DNA from: Francisella halioticida
Lineage (GTDB): Bacteria > Pseudomonadota > Gammaproteobacteria > Francisellales > Francisellaceae
Direction of reading: 5' to 3'
DNA length: 64,000 bases
Assembly (NCBI RefSeq): GCF_002211785.1
Contig: NZ_CP022132.1
Span: 62,001 to 126,000, forward strand
A program made the translations under genes and the position numbers. How positions within the stretch are numbered: the first letter of the stretch is position 1; each line of letters begins with the position of its first letter. Of this stretch, positions 1-10,271 are shown piece by piece. Under the pieces are notes generated by a model, which saw only the letters and a program-made list of their open reading frames with translations, was not told the DNA's origin and did no database searches.

Positions 1-1251
1 CATAATGCTGAATATCAAGCTGCAAGATCAACGTTCGCTGCAAATGTTGAGACCGTTCCTACTGCATTAGGTGCACTACTACCACAAATTGATATCCAAT
101 ATAACTTAAGAAGAGACTTGTATAATCAATTTGGTGGACGAGTGGATGATACATCTAATGTTTTTAATTTTCAGGGATCACAGGTGCTTTTTGATTGGAG
201 CAAATGGAAAACCTATACTCAAGCAACGTATTTGCAAAAATCTTATGCAATGATTTACGCCAAAGCTGAACAAACTCTAATTGTTAATACAGTACAGGCA
301 TATTTTGAGCTGTTAAGAGCAGAGCAGGCATTACAGTTTCAGTTTGCAAACGAAGCTTGGAATAAAAAACTATATTTAACTCAAAAATATCAATATCAGT
401 CAGGAATGGTTTCTTATGCTGATTTTAAAACTACAGATGCACAATACCGCCAAGCTATAGCAGATAGAATTAATGCACAAAGAAACCTTATTAATTCAAA
501 AGCTGTAATGGCAAGACTTATTGGTAAGCGTATAAGCGCTATTTTGTATATCTCAAAGGATACTGAATTTGGTGACCCTATTCCAAACGATATTGATTAT
601 TGGTTAAACACATCACAAAAATATAACATCGATATTGCTCAGAAAAAGTTTGAGTATCAAGCAGCTGGTGAAGGTGTTGGTATTGAGTGGGGCAATTTCT
701 TTCCTCAAGTTAATTTAACTGGGGGCATAAATATGCAAAGAAATAGCTTTTCTGGAGATCCAGCACAAGTTGCTAGAATTCCTAAAAAATTTGATGTTGC
801 TAGTATAGGTGGAAGTGTTAACTGGAATATTCTTCGAGGAGGGTCTGATTATGCTAAACTTAAAAAAGCAAGCTATGATAATCAAGCGGCAGATTATGCA
901 TTATTACAGACAAAAAGAGAAGTTTATGCTGGAACTGTTGAGGCGTATCAAACAGTCGTACTAGATGCGGTAAGGATAAAAGCATATAGAGAGTCAGTAT
1001 ACTCAGGTATCGCGTCAGTAAAAGCTATTTTGGAAGGCTTTGAAGCAGGAACTCAAACAATTGTTGACTTACTAAACCGTCAAGCGATTCTTGTCCAGGC
1101 ACAGCTTTCTTTCGCAGATTCAATATTTAATTATGTTGAAGACTATGTTGCTCTTAAAAAATATCAAGGTGGCTTAACATATAAAGATGTTGCCTATATT
1201 AATGCAATATTAGGTAAGACAGATATTATATCTGAAATAGCAACGGAGTAG
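1..1251 (+). CDS. tolC: TolC-family outer membrane efflux protein, 5' end outside window
   Basis: The reading frame is open from base 1, so the start lies upstream and only the last 416 codons are visible. TolC-type proteins form trimeric outer-membrane channels with a long periplasmic alpha-barrel, used by type I secretion and RND/MFS efflux pumps. The visible part is rich in long amphipathic helices (for example around VQAYFELLRAEQAL and QAILVQAQLSFADSIFNY) and has the internal pseudo-repeat typical of the family (NLTGGINMQR and VNWNILRGGSDYAKLKKA resemble the strand-then-helix elements). It ends 10 nt before the phosphopantetheinyl transferase gene and is probably co-transcribed with it. 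An in-frame TTG at 118 is not a plausible start because homologous sequence continues upstream. Which pump it serves cannot be seen. Confidence 0.85.
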   Translation, partial: HNAEYQAARSTFAANVETVPTALGALLPQIDIQYNLRRDLYNQFGGRVDDTSNVFNFQGSQVLFDWSKWKTYTQATYLQKSYAMIYAKAEQTLIVNTVQAYFELLRAEQALQFQFANEAWNKKLYLTQKYQYQSGMVSYADFKTTDAQYRQAIADRINAQRNLINSKAVMARLIGKRISAILYISKDTEFGDPIPNDIDYWLNTSQKYNIDIAQKKFEYQAAGEGVGIEWGNFFPQVNLTGGINMQRNSFSGDPAQVARIPKKFDVASIGGSVNWNILRGGSDYAKLKKASYDNQAADYALLQTKREVYAGTVEAYQTVVLDAVRIKAYRESVYSGIASVKAILEGFEAGTQTIVDLLNRQAILVQAQLSFADSIFNYVEDYVALKKYQGGLTYKDVAYINAILGKTDIISEIATE

Positions 1252-1261
1252 GTTTATTGTT

Positions 1262-1903
1262 ATGTCCAAAGTCTCAGTTTTTATTTTAGACTTTGAAAAG
1301 TATCGTATAGAGCAAGTTGTATCATGGTTAAATAGTCGAGTTGACCAGTCAAAACTTACAAGTAAACAAAAAACATTTTCACAATTTGTTAGGTATTTTG
1401 TTTTATCAGAAAAATTCTGCCTATCGGATCCTATATTTGCATCGAAAAATGGTAAACCTTATTTGTGTAATAGTGATATTCATTTTAATATTAGCCATAC
1501 GGGTAGCAAGGTGATAATTGCAGTTGCAAACCAGCAAATAGGTATTGATGCCGAAGAAGTATCTGTCCAACGAAAAATTTTAAAAATAGCAAAAAGGTAT
1601 TTTAAACAAGATGAATTCTTAGCTTTAGAAAAAAGCAGTGACTTATACAAGAATTTTTATATATTATGGACTTTAAAAGAGGCACAAGTTAAGAGAAACT
1701 CACTTGGAATTGCAAAAGGTTTAGATAAAGCAACATTTAAAATAATTAACGATAATGATTGGGTTAGTGAGAATTATCCCAATGATTTTTTGACATTTTA
1801 TTATGAAGAGCTAGTGATATCAATTTGCTTTAGTAATATTAAAAGTCAGAGCTGCAATCTATTTGAGATAGTAGGTTTTGAATTTAAAGAAATAAAAATT
1901 TAG
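1262..1903 (+). CDS. 4'-phosphopantetheinyl transferase superfamily protein (Sfp type)
   Basis: Such enzymes transfer the phosphopantetheine arm of CoA to a serine of acyl or peptidyl carrier proteins. The Sfp-type motifs are visible in order: NISHTGS near residue 77, the Mg-binding GIDAE near residue 94, a conserved F..DEF stretch, and W-T-L-K-E-A near residue 136. At 213 aa the length fits the family. It sits between tolC and gadB with 10-11 nt gaps, so co-transcription is likely. No carrier protein or PKS/NRPS gene is in the window, so the target is unknown; fatty-acid ACP or a siderophore/NRPS system elsewhere are both possible. Confidence 0.85.
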   Translation: MSKVSVFILDFEKYRIEQVVSWLNSRVDQSKLTSKQKTFSQFVRYFVLSEKFCLSDPIFASKNGKPYLCNSDIHFNISHTGSKVIIAVANQQIGIDAEEVSVQRKILKIAKRYFKQDEFLALEKSSDLYKNFYILWTLKEAQVKRNSLGIAKGLDKATFKIINDNDWVSENYPNDFLTFYYEELVISICFSNIKSQSCNLFEIVGFEFKEIKI

Positions 1904-1914
1904 AGGTAAGAGCT

Positions 1915-3258
1915 ATGGCTTTACATGGTAAGAAAAATATAATTGATGATTTTGACTTTTTTGAAGAATCTTTACCAAAAAATAGAATCCCAGTAGGATC
2001 ACAGGATTCGCTACAAACATATCAAGAAATAAAAGATGAGTTAATGCTAGATGGAAATTCAAAGCAAAACCTGGCTACTTTTTGTCAAACTCAAGTTGAT
2101 GATTTATCTCATAAGCTTATGGATGATTGTCTTGATAAAAATATGATTGATAAAGATGAGTATCCACAAACTGCTGAAATAGAGTCAAGATGCGTTAATA
2201 TTTTGGCAAATTTATGGAACTCTTCAGCAGAGAATGCTATTGGTTGCTCAACTACTGGATCATCTGAAGCTGCAATGCTTGGTGGTATGGCAATGAAGTG
2301 GCGTTGGCGCGATAAGATGAAAGCTCAAGGTAAAGATTACTCAAAACCAAATCTTGTTACAGGACCTGTTCAGGTTTGTTGGCATAAGTTTGCAAAATAC
2401 TGGGATATTGAGCTCAGAGAAATACCAATGTCTAAAAAAAGCTTAATAATGACTCCAGAAGCTGTCATAGAAAGATGTGATGAAAATACAATAGGTGTAG
2501 TTCCCACTTTAGGGGTTACATTTACAGGACAGTATGAGCCTGTTGAGGATGTTTGTAAAGCTCTAGATGAGTTTGAACAACAAACAGGGATAGATATTCC
2601 AGTACATGTTGATGGAGCTTCTGGAGGATTCTTAGCACCATTTATAGATCCAGAACTTAAATGGGATTTTAGGTTGTCTAGAGTTAAGTCAATTAATGCA
2701 TCTGGACATAAATTTGGTTTATCACCGCTAGGTGTTGGTTGGGTTATTTGGTCTGATAAAAAATACTTGCCAAAAGATTTGGTTTTTAATGTAAACTATT
2801 TAGGTGGAGATATGCCTACTTTTGCACTAAATTTTTCTCGACCAGGGGGGCAAATTGTTGCGCAATATTATAACTTCGTTAGGTTAGGTTTTGAAGGATA
2901 TAGAAAAGTGCATCAAGTTAGCTATGATGTCACAAAATATATAGCTGGACAGTTAGGTGATATGGATATTTTTGAGATCATTCATAGTGGTCAAGGAGGT
3001 ATTCCTGCAGTTAGCTGGTCTCTCAAATCTGATGAACAATATAGCTTATTTGATTTGTCTGAAAAAATTCGTTTAAAAGGTTGGCAAATAGCAGCATACT
3101 CAATGCCTAAAAATAGACAAGAATTAGTTGTGATGAGAGTTTTGGTCAGAAGAGGGTTTACTTTTGATTTAGCCCAGCTAATGATTAGAGACTTAAAAAT
3201 AGCAATTGAATCACTTGAGGGTGAATGCTCCGATAATAGGCCTGGTTTTTCACACTAA
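1915..3258 (+). CDS. gadB: Glutamate decarboxylase, PLP-dependent
   Basis: Converts glutamate to GABA and CO2, consuming a cytoplasmic proton; in enteric bacteria this supports acid resistance. The PLP fold is clear: [13 protein letters not shown] near residue 112, HVDGASGGF near 231 and the Schiff-base motif NASGHKFG with Lys266. Length 447 aa against about 466 in E. coli; the difference is mainly at the C-terminus, where the enteric pH-sensing tail (a His near the end) is only loosely matched by ...RPGFSH. The ATG has AGAGGTAAGAGC upstream. It lies 11 nt after the phosphopantetheinyl transferase gene. No gadC-type antiporter is adjacent; an efflux protein of the PACE family follows instead. 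Confidence 0.93.
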   Translation: MALHGKKNIIDDFDFFEESLPKNRIPVGSQDSLQTYQEIKDELMLDGNSKQNLATFCQTQVDDLSHKLMDDCLDKNMIDKDEYPQTAEIESRCVNILANLWNSSAENAIGCSTTGSSEAAMLGGMAMKWRWRDKMKAQGKDYSKPNLVTGPVQVCWHKFAKYWDIELREIPMSKKSLIMTPEAVIERCDENTIGVVPTLGVTFTGQYEPVEDVCKALDEFEQQTGIDIPVHVDGASGGFLAPFIDPELKWDFRLSRVKSINASGHKFGLSPLGVGWVIWSDKKYLPKDLVFNVNYLGGDMPTFALNFSRPGGQIVAQYYNFVRLGFEGYRKVHQVSYDVTKYIAGQLGDMDIFEIIHSGQGGIPAVSWSLKSDEQYSLFDLSEKIRLKGWQIAAYSMPKNRQELVVMRVLVRRGFTFDLAQLMIRDLKIAIESLEGECSDNRPGFSH

Positions 3259-3299
3259 ACCTTGTAAATAAGAAATTAGATATTGTAAGGAGTTTGCAA

Positions 3300-3752
3300 T
3301 TGAATACTATGAATATGAGCTTTTTAGCTCGAGTTGTCCATACTGTTGGCTTTGAGGTTTTTGGGGTTATGATTTTCACTCCATTTGCAGTACTTATTCT
3401 GAATGAAAATATTTGGCATATAGGAATTTTAGCAATAGTTATATCTGTAATAGCAATGGTTTGGAATTTGATATACAACTATATTTTTGATTCTATTGAA
3501 AGTAGCTTTGGTCAGCATAGATCAAGAAGGAGTTTACTTGTACGTATAATGCACGCTGTTTTATTTGAACTTGGCTTACTTGTAGTGACTTTGCCAATGG
3601 TTGCATATTGGTTACATATGAGTTTATGGAAGGCATTGCTTACAGATATTGGTTTTGTAATTTTTTATCTAATATATGCATTTGTCTATAATTATATATT
3701 CGATAAAATATATTTTGGGATGATTGTTTCAAATAAACCTTGTTGTAGTTAA
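3300..3752 (+). CDS. PACE-family efflux transporter (paired bacterial transmembrane domains)
   Basis: PACE (proteobacterial antimicrobial compound efflux) proteins are small inner-membrane transporters exporting biocides such as chlorhexidine and, in some cases, polyamines. The two tandem BTP domains are visible, each beginning R-x-x-H-x-x-x-F-E (RVVHTVGFE; RIMHAVLFE) and ending in a W/Y-N-x-x-x-N-Y-I-F-D type motif (WNLIYNYIFD; YAFVYNYIFD), with four hydrophobic segments. I place the start at TTG 3300, 7 nt after AAGGAG (3287-3292); ATG 3309 is an alternative. About 150 aa, normal for the family. The substrate is not predictable. It follows gadB by about 40 nt and ends inside a long palindrome. 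Confidence 0.85.
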   Translation: MNTMNMSFLARVVHTVGFEVFGVMIFTPFAVLILNENIWHIGILAIVISVIAMVWNLIYNYIFDSIESSFGQHRSRRSLLVRIMHAVLFELGLLVVTLPMVAYWLHMSLWKALLTDIGFVIFYLIYAFVYNYIFDKIYFGMIVSNKPCCS

Positions 3753-3767
3753 TTTAAATTAACTACA
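3744..3767. repeat. 24-nt perfect palindrome at the 3' end of the PACE gene
   Basis: The sequence from TGTAGTTAATTT to its exact reverse complement forms a perfect 24-nt palindrome overlapping the stop codon of the efflux gene and lying about 67 nt before purF. It could act as a bidirectional hairpin or as an operator. There is no downstream T-run, so a canonical intrinsic terminator is not supported. Confidence 0.5.
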
Positions 3768-3833
3768 GTAGAGTTGGTTAAATGTTGTTATAGTATTTGT
3801 GTTTAATAATAGGTTAAAATTATTTGGTGAGTT

Positions 3834-5330
3834 ATGTGTGGAGTAATTGGGGTTGCTGGACCAAATCAGGTCAGTTATGCACTATTTTATGGTTTAAGCC
3901 TTTTACAACATAGAGGTCAGGATGCTGCAGGTATAGCAACTATGGATCAAGGTCATTTTTTTATGCGTAAAAACACTGGCTTAGTTAGTGATATTTTTAC
4001 CGATGAAAAGCTTGAAAAGTCAAAAGGAAATATAGGTATTGGACATGTAAGATATCCTACTGCAGGTAGTCTTGGTGCTGCAGATAGCCAACCTTTTTAT
4101 GTAAACAATCCTCATGGTATAGTTTTTGCACATAATGGTAACCTAACTAATGTACCAGAATTAGCAAAGATGCTACATGATATCGAAAGGCGTCACCTAA
4201 ATACAACTTCTGACTCTGAGCTTTTGTTGAATTTCTTTGCTTGTGGGATGAATAAGTCTAGAGGTGAGCCCACTACCCAGGCTGTATATAAAGCATGTGA
4301 ATTTGTATTTAAGCATGCCAAAGGAGGATATGCTTGCACAGCGATGATTTCTAACTTTGGCTTGGTAGCATTTAGAGATCCGTATGGTATTCGCCCACTC
4401 GTGCTTGGTGTCAAAGAGTATGATGATGGTGAAAAAGCCTATATGGTTGCTAGTGAAAGTGTTTCTCTAGATATTTCGGGGTTTAAAGTATTACGAGATG
4501 TAGCTCCTGGTGAAGTGATTATAATTACAGAAGATATGAAAGTTCATTCAAAAATATGTGCTAAAAAAACAATTTTAGCGCCTTGTTTATTCGAATATGT
4601 GTATTTTGCCCGTCCAGATAGCATTATGAATGGTGTTAGTGTTTATCAAGCTAGAGTTGATGCTGGTAAAGCATTAAGTCGTAGGATTATTGATACTTGG
4701 AAGGACAAGGATATTGACATTGTAATACCAGTACCTGAGACGGGTAGAGCATCAGCTCAAGAGATTGCAACAGCTTTGGGAGTAGAATATAGAGAGGGCT
4801 TTGTTAAAAATAGGTACATAGGTAGAACATTTATAATGCCTGAGAATGTTGATAGAAAAAATTTTGTTAGAAGAAAATTAAATCCAATTCCTGCAGAATT
4901 TAAGGACAAGAATGTTTTACTCGTCGATGACTCTATTGTACGAGGTACAACATCTAAGCTTATTATTGAGATGGTTAGGGATTTGGGGGCAAAATCAGTG
5001 TATCTTGCATCTGTATCACCAGCAGTATGTTACCCGAATGTTTATGGCATAGATATGCCAGTTAAATCTGATCTTATCGCTCATGGTAAGTCTCTAGAAG
5101 AAATTCGCCAATGGATAGGTGTTGATGGGCTTATATATTTGCCGTTAACTGACCTTAAGGAAATTGTTCAAAAACAGAATCCTAAGATTACTGAGTTTGA
5201 GGATAGTGTTTTCTCGGGTAATTATATTACAGGTGATGTTGATGAAACATATTTAGATGATCTTGAAAGGCACAGAAAAGAATTAAAAGAATTAGAAAAA
5301 AAGTACAAAGGGTTGATAGCTAATGATTAA
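3834..5330 (+). CDS. purF: Amidophosphoribosyltransferase
   Basis: Catalyses the first committed step of purine synthesis, PRPP + glutamine to phosphoribosylamine. The protein begins MCGVIGVAG, giving the Cys that becomes the N-terminal nucleophile after Met removal; HRGQDAAGI follows near residue 26. The phosphoribosyltransferase half carries the PRPP motif VLLVDDSIVRGTT. 498 aa, full length. A GGTGAG ribosome site precedes the ATG closely. The end overlaps purL by 8 nt, indicating an operon with translational coupling. No PurR-type operator was recognised upstream; the 24-nt palindrome at 3744-3767 is the only notable element there. Confidence 0.97.
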   Translation: MCGVIGVAGPNQVSYALFYGLSLLQHRGQDAAGIATMDQGHFFMRKNTGLVSDIFTDEKLEKSKGNIGIGHVRYPTAGSLGAADSQPFYVNNPHGIVFAHNGNLTNVPELAKMLHDIERRHLNTTSDSELLLNFFACGMNKSRGEPTTQAVYKACEFVFKHAKGGYACTAMISNFGLVAFRDPYGIRPLVLGVKEYDDGEKAYMVASESVSLDISGFKVLRDVAPGEVIIITEDMKVHSKICAKKTILAPCLFEYVYFARPDSIMNGVSVYQARVDAGKALSRRIIDTWKDKDIDIVIPVPETGRASAQEIATALGVEYREGFVKNRYIGRTFIMPENVDRKNFVRRKLNPIPAEFKDKNVLLVDDSIVRGTTSKLIIEMVRDLGAKSVYLASVSPAVCYPNVYGIDMPVKSDLIAHGKSLEEIRQWIGVDGLIYLPLTDLKEIVQKQNPKITEFEDSVFSGNYITGDVDETYLDDLERHRKELKELEKKYKGLIAND

Positions 5331-8300
5331 GTTTTTTAAAGGTTTAAGTGCATTATCTCCATTTAGAAGAGAGAGGATTTTAGCGGATGTTAAAAAAATA
5401 TCAAATAAAATTGAGTCTATATCTGCTGAGTATATTCATGTAGTTGAGCTTGATGAAGAGCTTACTAATCAACAAAAACAGATTATTAAATCATTACTTA
5501 ATTACAACAAAGAATATGGTTCAGCTGAACCAAAAGGTTACACATTTATTACAGCTCCAAGAGTTGGCACAATTTCACCATGGTCTTCAAAAGCTACCGA
5601 TATTATTAGTAATACTGGAGTTAATGCTGTCAAAAGAGTAGAGCGAGCAGTTTTATTCGGTGTGGAAGGTCAAGTTTCTGCAAATGAATTGAAAGAGATT
5701 GAAGATTTAGTTCATGATCGTATGGTTGAAGAAGTATTTACTTGTAAAAATGATTTACATAGGCTGTTCAGCGTAACCGCACCAAAAGAGTTAGAATTCG
5801 TAAATGTTCTAAAAAATGGTGAAAAAGCTATAAAAGATGCTGATATAAAGCTTGGTTTAGCACTAAGTGACCAAGAAATAGCTTACTTGGCTGATGAATA
5901 TATCAAGCTTGGTAGAAACCCTACTGATACAGAGCTATATATGTTTGCTCAGGCAAACTCTGAGCATTGTAGACATAAAATTTTCAATGCGAAATGGACT
6001 ATAGATAATCAAAAGCAAGATAAGTCATTGTTTAAGATGATTAGAAACACTACTGAGAAATCACCAGAAGGTGTACTTTCAGCATACAAAGATAATGCGT
6101 CAGTAATAGAGGGTGTAACAGCTCAAAGGTTCTACTCAAATACTCAAACAGGTGTCTATAGCTTTAATCAAGAGGAAGTCGATATTTTAATGAAAGTAGA
6201 GACCCATAATCATCCTACAGCTATTTCACCATTTAGTGGAGCAGCTACTGGTATTGGTGGTGAGATTCGCGATGAAGGAGCTACAGGTTTGGGAGCTAAG
6301 CCAAAAGCTGGTTTGACTGGTTTTACGGTTTCAAATTTAAATATTCCAGATTTTGAGCAAGCTTGGGAGAATAGCAAATATGGTAAGCCTTATCATATTG
6401 TGACACCGTTACAAATCATGTTAGAAGCTCCAATTGGTGGAGCGCACTATTCAAATGAGTTTGGCCGTCCAAATCTAAATGGTTACTTCCGTACTTTTGA
6501 GCAAGAAGTAAGTACATCCGCAGGTAAAGAAATGTTTGGTTACCATAAGCCAATTATGATTGCCGGTGGTATGGGTAATATTAAAAGAATGCATGTTGAG
6601 AAAGGCGACATCAATGTTGGAGCTAAGTTAATCTGTCTTGGTGGTCTAGCAATGCGTATTGGTCTAGGTGGCGGAGCAGCATCTTCAGTTGTATCTTCTG
6701 ATACAAACTCAGAGTTAGATTTTGCCTCTGTTCAACGTGATAATGCTGAGATGGAGCGTCGTTGCCAAGAAGTAATTGATAGGTGTTGGCAAATGAGTGA
6801 AGATAATCCAGTTACATTCATCCATGATGTTGGTGCTGGTGGTATTTCTAATGCATTTCCGGAGCTTGTAAAAGACGGTAATGTTGGCGGTCATTTTGAG
6901 CTTAGAAAAGTCAATGTTGGTGAGGAAGGACTTTCTCCACTAGAAATATGGTCAAATGAGTCACAAGAAAGATATGTACTATCTGTAGATCCAGAATCTT
7001 TAGAGCTTTTTGAACAGTTATGTAATAGAGAGAGATGTCCATTTGCTGTAGTTGGTGAAGCTATCTCAGAGAAGTATATTACTTTAAACGATAAATATTT
7101 TGATAATAAGCCAGTTGATTTACCAATGGGATTATTATTTGGAAATACACCACAAATGCATATTGATGTAAAAACTGTCAAAGTAGAACAAGATGCTTTT
7201 GATGTAAGTGTTATTAAGCTTGATGAAGCAATTGAGAGAGTGTTAAAAGTACCGGCAGTAGCTTCTAAATCTTTTTTAATCACAATTGGTGATAGAAGTA
7301 TTACAGGTATGGTTGCTCGTGATCAGATGGTTGGTCCATGGCAAGTGCCAGTAGCTGATTGTGCTGTAACAACTGCAACTGTAGATAGCCAGGCAGGTGA
7401 GGCAATGGCAATGGGTGAGAGAACTCCTATTGCAGCTATTAATGCAGCAGCCTCTGGCAGATTAGCCATCGCTGAGGCTATAACAAACTTATTAGCAGCT
7501 GATATTGAGAAATTAAGTGATATTCGCTTATCTGCAAACTGGATGGTTGCTGCAAATCAAGGTGATGAAAACCAAAAACTATATGAAACTGTAAAAGCAG
7601 TAGGTATGGAGTTCGCACCAGAGTTAGGTATTGCAATACCTGTTGGTAAAGATTCAATGTCTATGAAAACTGGATGGTCAGATAATGGTCAAGAAAAATC
7701 TGTAACATCGCCGTTATCATTAGTGATTTCTGGTTTCTCACCAGTTACTAATGCGCGAAAGACTCTTACACCGGTTTTAGTTGATGATAATAATACAACT
7801 TTATTACATATCGATTTATCAAATGGCGCTGGCAGACTCGGAGCTTCATGTTTAGCACAAAGCTACAACCAAGTTGGTAACGTTGTTCCTGATGTTGAAG
7901 CTAGTAAGCTAAAAGTCTTATTTGAGAATATTACTAAACTAAAAGCTGAAAATAGAATCTTAGCATATCATGATGTTTCAGATGGTGGTGTATTTGCGAC
8001 TTTAGCAGAAATGTCATTTGCAGGAAGAAAAGGGATAGATCTTAAGTTACAATCTCAAGATACTTTGGCTAGACTTTTTGCTGAAGAAGTTGGTGCAGTT
8101 ATCCAAGTTAAAAATGATGATATGGCACTAGTTAAAGAGATTTTTGAAAACACTCAAATTCACCTATGTGCAATAGCTAAGCTAAACTCTAGTGATGAAT
8201 TAAATATCTTTACAAATGGTGAAAAAGTATACTCAAATACACGTGTAAATTTACAAAGGTGGTGGGCTGAGACTTCTTATCAAATCCAGTCAATCCGTGA

Positions 8301-9195
8301 TAATAGTGAATGTGCTAATCAGGAATTTGATAGCATCCTAAATATTGATGACAAAGGCATCCATGTTGAAGAGACATTTGATCTTGAAGAAGATATTACA
8401 GCTAAATTTGTCAATGTAGAGAAGCCAAAAGTTGCAATCCTAAGAGAGCAGGGTGTCAATGGTCAAGTTGAAATGGCAGCAGCATTTACTACAGCTGGTT
8501 TTGAGGCTCATGATGTCCATATGTCAGATTTACATGCTAGACGTGTCACATTAGCAGATTTCAAGGTGCTTGTAGCTTGTGGCGGTTTCTCTTATGGCGA
8601 TGTTTTGGGTGCTGGTGGTGGCTGGGCAAAGAATATCCTATTTACAGAGAAGCTAAGAGATGAGTTTAGTAAGTTCTTTGGGCGTGATGATACTCTAGCA
8701 TTAGGTGTGTGTAATGGTTGTCAAATGCTTGCACAGCTTAAATCATTAATCAAAGGAGCTGAAAACTGGCCGATATTCATTAAGAATAAATCAGAGCAGT
8801 TTGAAGCAAGAGCTTCTATGATAGAGATTCAAGAATCTGATTCTATTTGGTTTGCTGATATGGCAGGCACGAAAGCACCAATTGCTGTAGCTCATGGAGA
8901 AGGTCGTCCATTATTTGAAAATGATAGTCAACAACAAGCTATGCTAGCAAGTTCTCAAGTGGCTCTTAAATATATAGATGGTCAAGGTCAGGCTACAGAA
9001 ATGTATCCATACAATCCAAATGGTGCAGTAAATGGCCTAACAGCTGTAACAGCGCTAGATGGTCGTGTACTTGCGATGATGCCACATCCAGAGCGTGTCT
9101 ATAGAGCGATTACAAACTCGCATATCCCAGCAGAGTATGATGAGTATTCTGTATGGATGAGAATGTTTAGAAATGCTAGGAAGTGGGTTGGGTAA
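5323..9195 (+). CDS. purL: Phosphoribosylformylglycinamidine synthase, large single-chain type
   Basis: Converts FGAR, ATP and glutamine to FGAM, the fourth purine step. 1290 aa matches the long proteobacterial single-chain form with, in order, the N-terminal PurS-like region, two ATP-binding AIRS-type halves (VETHNHPTAISPFSG near residue 291; IPVGKDSMSMKT near 773) and a C-terminal glutamine amidotransferase (ALGVCNGCQM carrying the nucleophile Cys, and the late MMPHPER with the catalytic His). It overlaps purF by 8 nt. No lesions seen. Confidence 0.97.
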   Translation: MIKFFKGLSALSPFRRERILADVKKISNKIESISAEYIHVVELDEELTNQQKQIIKSLLNYNKEYGSAEPKGYTFITAPRVGTISPWSSKATDIISNTGVNAVKRVERAVLFGVEGQVSANELKEIEDLVHDRMVEEVFTCKNDLHRLFSVTAPKELEFVNVLKNGEKAIKDADIKLGLALSDQEIAYLADEYIKLGRNPTDTELYMFAQANSEHCRHKIFNAKWTIDNQKQDKSLFKMIRNTTEKSPEGVLSAYKDNASVIEGVTAQRFYSNTQTGVYSFNQEEVDILMKVETHNHPTAISPFSGAATGIGGEIRDEGATGLGAKPKAGLTGFTVSNLNIPDFEQAWENSKYGKPYHIVTPLQIMLEAPIGGAHYSNEFGRPNLNGYFRTFEQEVSTSAGKEMFGYHKPIMIAGGMGNIKRMHVEKGDINVGAKLICLGGLAMRIGLGGGAASSVVSSDTNSELDFASVQRDNAEMERRCQEVIDRCWQMSEDNPVTFIHDVGAGGISNAFPELVKDGNVGGHFELRKVNVGEEGLSPLEIWSNESQERYVLSVDPESLELFEQLCNRERCPFAVVGEAISEKYITLNDKYFDNKPVDLPMGLLFGNTPQMHIDVKTVKVEQDAFDVSVIKLDEAIERVLKVPAVASKSFLITIGDRSITGMVARDQMVGPWQVPVADCAVTTATVDSQAGEAMAMGERTPIAAINAAASGRLAIAEAITNLLAADIEKLSDIRLSANWMVAANQGDENQKLYETVKAVGMEFAPELGIAIPVGKDSMSMKTGWSDNGQEKSVTSPLSLVISGFSPVTNARKTLTPVLVDDNNTTLLHIDLSNGAGRLGASCLAQSYNQVGNVVPDVEASKLKVLFENITKLKAENRILAYHDVSDGGVFATLAEMSFAGRKGIDLKLQSQDTLARLFAEEVGAVIQVKNDDMALVKEIFENTQIHLCAIAKLNSSDELNIFTNGEKVYSNTRVNLQRWWAETSYQIQSIRDNSECANQEFDSILNIDDKGIHVEETFDLEEDITAKFVNVEKPKVAILREQGVNGQVEMAAAFTTAGFEAHDVHMSDLHARRVTLADFKVLVACGGFSYGDVLGAGGGWAKNILFTEKLRDEFSKFFGRDDTLALGVCNGCQMLAQLKSLIKGAENWPIFIKNKSEQFEARASMIEIQESDSIWFADMAGTKAPIAVAHGEGRPLFENDSQQQAMLASSQVALKYIDGQGQATEMYPYNPNGAVNGLTAVTALDGRVLAMMPHPERVYRAITNSHIPAEYDEYSVWMRMFRNARKWVG

Positions 9196-9265
9196 TATCC
9201 TGTCAGACTGTGGCTCCAATTCTTTCACAAGCGAAAAAATCATGATAATTGTAAGGCTATAGATA

Positions 9266-10153
9266 ATGAAATTTTTTACAAGTATTAAGAAGTATTTATT
9301 TAATAAAGCTATAAACTCTTTAAGAAAGTCAGCGCAACTTAAGCCTTATAAAATATCTTTGGAAAAAGGAGAAATATCATATTTAGACAATTTGAAAAAA
9401 GATGATCTAACTAAACCTACTATTGTTTTTATTCACGGTTTAGGTGCAGATAAAGATACTTGGGTTAAACTTTCAAAATACCTTACTAGAAATTTTAGAA
9501 TTATAGCTTTAGATTTACCGGGTCATGGCGATAGTTATATTGCTAATAACTACACTATTGAATCACAAGCAAAAACTGTAATTAATCTACTTAATTTTTT
9601 AAATATAGCGAGTGCACACTTTATTGGCAGTTCAATGGGAGCAGCAGCAGTTATAAGTGTTACAAATATAAATCCTGAACTCGTTTTATCTTTGACTCTT
9701 ATTGATAGCTATGGATTTATTAAAGAGCCTAGTTACATAGATAAGCTAGTCGATAATGAAAACTTAAACCCAATGATAAATATTAATAGTAGAAATGATT
9801 ATAGAAAGATGCTTTCATTAGCAATGTATAAGCCTCCTTTTATTCCAAATTTTATTTTAGATGTTATGGCTGAGAGTATGCAAAAGAGAGTCGATCTAAA
9901 CAATAAAATATTCACTGAATTAAATCAGAATATTGAGCAAAAATTATCTTTATCAGTAATAGAGCAACCATCTTTAATAATTTGGGGAGAGAATGATAAT
10001 TTATTGAATGTTAATAACTCAAAGATATTTTATGAGAATATAAAAAATAGTTATTTAGTTGTTTTAAAAAATACAGGTCATGTTCCAATGGTGGAAAGAC
10101 CTAAAGAGGTTGCAAAAAATATTAAGTATTTTATAAAGGAAAAAGTAAAGTAG
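9266..10153 (+). CDS. Alpha/beta-hydrolase fold protein (esterase/lipase-like)
   Basis: Has the standard hydrolase architecture: the oxyanion stretch FIHGLGADKDTW near residue 55, LDLPGHGDS near 82, nucleophile elbow G-S-S-M-G with Ser123, acid Asp244 in WGENDN, and catalytic His272 in GHVPMVERP. 295 aa. The amphipathic basic N-terminus (KKYLFNKAINSLRKSAQ) could lie along the membrane. It follows purL by 70 nt, but a shared transcript is uncertain. The substrate cannot be inferred; Francisella carries several such esterases. Confidence 0.8.
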   Translation: MKFFTSIKKYLFNKAINSLRKSAQLKPYKISLEKGEISYLDNLKKDDLTKPTIVFIHGLGADKDTWVKLSKYLTRNFRIIALDLPGHGDSYIANNYTIESQAKTVINLLNFLNIASAHFIGSSMGAAAVISVTNINPELVLSLTLIDSYGFIKEPSYIDKLVDNENLNPMININSRNDYRKMLSLAMYKPPFIPNFILDVMAESMQKRVDLNNKIFTELNQNIEQKLSLSVIEQPSLIIWGENDNLLNVNNSKIFYENIKNSYLVVLKNTGHVPMVERPKEVAKNIKYFIKEKVK

Positions 10154-10271
10154 AAGTAGCTATCACTGTTGAAAATCCATTAACAAATATGGTTATTTTG
10201 AGATATATAAGAGGCTCTACTATTAATCAAATAATAAAATAATATGCTAAACTACTAATAGAGTATTTTAG

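Noticed and set aside
9055-9243. Antisense frames over purL, carB, ppdK, leuC and others
   Set aside because: They mirror highly conserved coding regions on the other strand and have no independent support.
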